Assembly (NCBI GenBank): GCA_025455085.1 | Contig: JALONF010000005.1 | Coordinates: forward strand, 1 to 24,756 | Direction: 5' to 3' | DNA: 24,756 bases | DNA from: Ignavibacteriaceae bacterium | GTDB lineage: Bacteria > Bacteroidota > Ignavibacteria > Ignavibacteriales > Ignavibacteriaceae | Shown: one piece after another, positions 23,776 through 24,756 of the stretch | How the letters are laid out: the number at the start of each line of letters is the position of its first letter | How positions within the stretch are numbered: the stretch's first letter is position 1 | Notes under the pieces: generated by a model | Told to the model about the DNA's origin: nothing | Databases searched by the model: none | Seen by the model: only the letters and a program-made list of their open reading frames with translations | Program-made: the position numbers and the translations under genes

Positions 23776-24756
23776 ATGACAAACAAAGAACTCTATCATC
23801 ATCTCACTAATTTCAATCTTGAGGATTTAAGTATTCCCTCTTTAAAAAGAAAAACCAATTTAGAATATTTTGAAGCAGACGGAAACAGGGTGCCAAAATT
23901 TATCAATGAATTCTGGACATCAAAACAGAGACAAAATAATCCTATTCACGAAGTATCTTACAGAGCTTGTTTCAAAGCAGAGCTACCACGATTTTTTATT
24001 TCATTATTAACAAAAGAAAAGGATGTTGTTTATGATCCATTTGCAGGAAGAGGAACAACAATTGTTGAAGCAGCATTACTGAACAGAAATGTAGTTGCTA
24101 ACGATATCAATCCGTTAAGCACTGTTTTTTCTAAACCAAGATTGTTCATTCCTTCAAATGAAGAAGTTGAAGAAAGACTGGAAAAAATAAAATTCAAAAA
24201 TGGACTGAAAGCGAATATTAATTTATCAATGTTTTATCATCCCGATACTGAATCAGAAATTGCATCACTCAGAAATTATCTGATTAAAAGAAAGAAGAAT
24301 GAGGAAGAAGATTTTGTTGACGAGTGGATCCGCATGATTGCAACAAACCGGTTAACAGGTCACTCGAAAAATTTTTTCTCTGTGTACACTCTTCCGCCAA
24401 ATCAAGCAGTAACGCCTGAAAGACAGAAAAGAATAAACAAGCAGAGGCAACAAAAGCCGGTTTACAAAGATGTCCGCGACTTGACCTCACGATTAAATGC
24501 AAATCTTGTTCGACGGTTAAAGGTAATTGGCACAAGGGCAAAATTTTTTAATGAAGATGCACGAACTACGTCCGTGATCAAAAGTAACTCCGTTCAGCTA
24601 ACTATAACCTCACCTCCTTTTCTCGATATAGTCAATTACGTAGAAGATAACTGGTTGCGATGCTGGTTTAATAATATTGATGCGAGAAGGGTTGCACAAA
24701 ATATCACCGTAACAAAAAAATTAGATGAGTGGGAAAAAGTAATGGGAGAGGTTTTT
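23776..24756 (+). CDS. DNA methyltransferase (N4/N6 amino type), N-terminal part
   Basis: 327 codons from ATG at 23776; the frame runs off the window. An in-frame TGA at 23749-23751 limits the start. The AdoMet-binding motif I, D87-P-F-A-G-R-G-T-T95, is followed by motif II (N-D110-I-N-P-L-S) and, about 170 residues later, the catalytic motif IV T278-S-P-P281-F. The order binding motif, long insert, then catalytic motif resembles alpha-class enzymes, and the T-S-P-P form suggests N4-cytosine or N6-adenine methylation. The insert (115-265) is basic and probably holds the target recognition part. It may be an orphan or part of a restriction-modification or defence locus; any partner lies beyond the window. 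Confidence 0.85.
   Translation, partial: MTNKELYHHLTNFNLEDLSIPSLKRKTNLEYFEADGNRVPKFINEFWTSKQRQNNPIHEVSYRACFKAELPRFFISLLTKEKDVVYDPFAGRGTTIVEAALLNRNVVANDINPLSTVFSKPRLFIPSNEEVEERLEKIKFKNGLKANINLSMFYHPDTESEIASLRNYLIKRKKNEEEDFVDEWIRMIATNRLTGHSKNFFSVYTLPPNQAVTPERQKRINKQRQQKPVYKDVRDLTSRLNANLVRRLKVIGTRAKFFNEDARTTSVIKSNSVQLTITSPPFLDIVNYVEDNWLRCWFNNIDARRVAQNITVTKKLDEWEKVMGEVF

Noticed and set aside
1..24756. CRISPR arrays, insertion sequences, tRNA or rRNA genes
   Set aside because: No regularly spaced repeats, transposase motifs, tRNA-like cloverleaf or rRNA-like sequence was found by eye on either strand.

Overview
The window looks like chromosomal DNA from a low-GC, AT-rich Gram-negative bacterium of the Bacteroidota/Ignavibacteriota group. 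This is inferred from several traits: many secreted and outer-membrane beta-barrel proteins with MKK-type signal peptides, patchy use of Shine-Dalgarno sites, and a two-domain M16 peptidase, DUF2779 protein and DUF748/AsmA-like protein of the kind common there. No rRNA, tRNA, CRISPR array or insertion sequence was seen. The genus cannot be read from the sequence.

Left part (1-6260, all + strand): the C-terminal end of an adenosine-deaminase-type enzyme; a small cysteine-cluster (YkgJ-type) protein; a secreted protein that joins a zinc-dependent phospholipase C / S1-P1 nuclease-like domain to a C-terminal beta-barrel; a DUF748/AsmA-like inner-membrane-anchored protein 25 bp after it; and two small outer-membrane beta-barrel proteins closed by a strong intrinsic terminator. 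The hydrolase-barrel and AsmA-like pair suggests an envelope lipid function.

Middle (6359-15972, all + strand): a large MscS-family mechanosensitive channel, then a cluster centred on acetate or small-carboxylate uptake. The cluster has a calcineurin-like phosphoesterase abutting a 964-residue sCache-PAS-PAS-CBS-DUF294 sensor/nucleotidyltransferase-like protein, then a DUF485 protein, an ActP-like sodium/solute symporter, a terminator hairpin and a DcaP-like porin. It reads as outer-membrane entry, inner-membrane transport and a signalling protein that could link external ligand to transport.

Right part (15973-24756, both strands): a two-TM membrane protein with no normal start codon; a Cas4-like plus DEDD-exonuclease-like DUF2779 protein; a palindromic intergenic repeat; two coupled hypothetical genes; a small excisionase-type HTH protein; an M16 zinc peptidase gene broken twice, once by an exact 14-bp tandem duplication and once by loss of frame between its signal peptide and catalytic domain; a small membrane protein; a secreted HEAT-repeat protein; a gene-poor stretch with one possible 56-codon gene; and the first 327 codons of a DNA methyltransferase that runs off the end.
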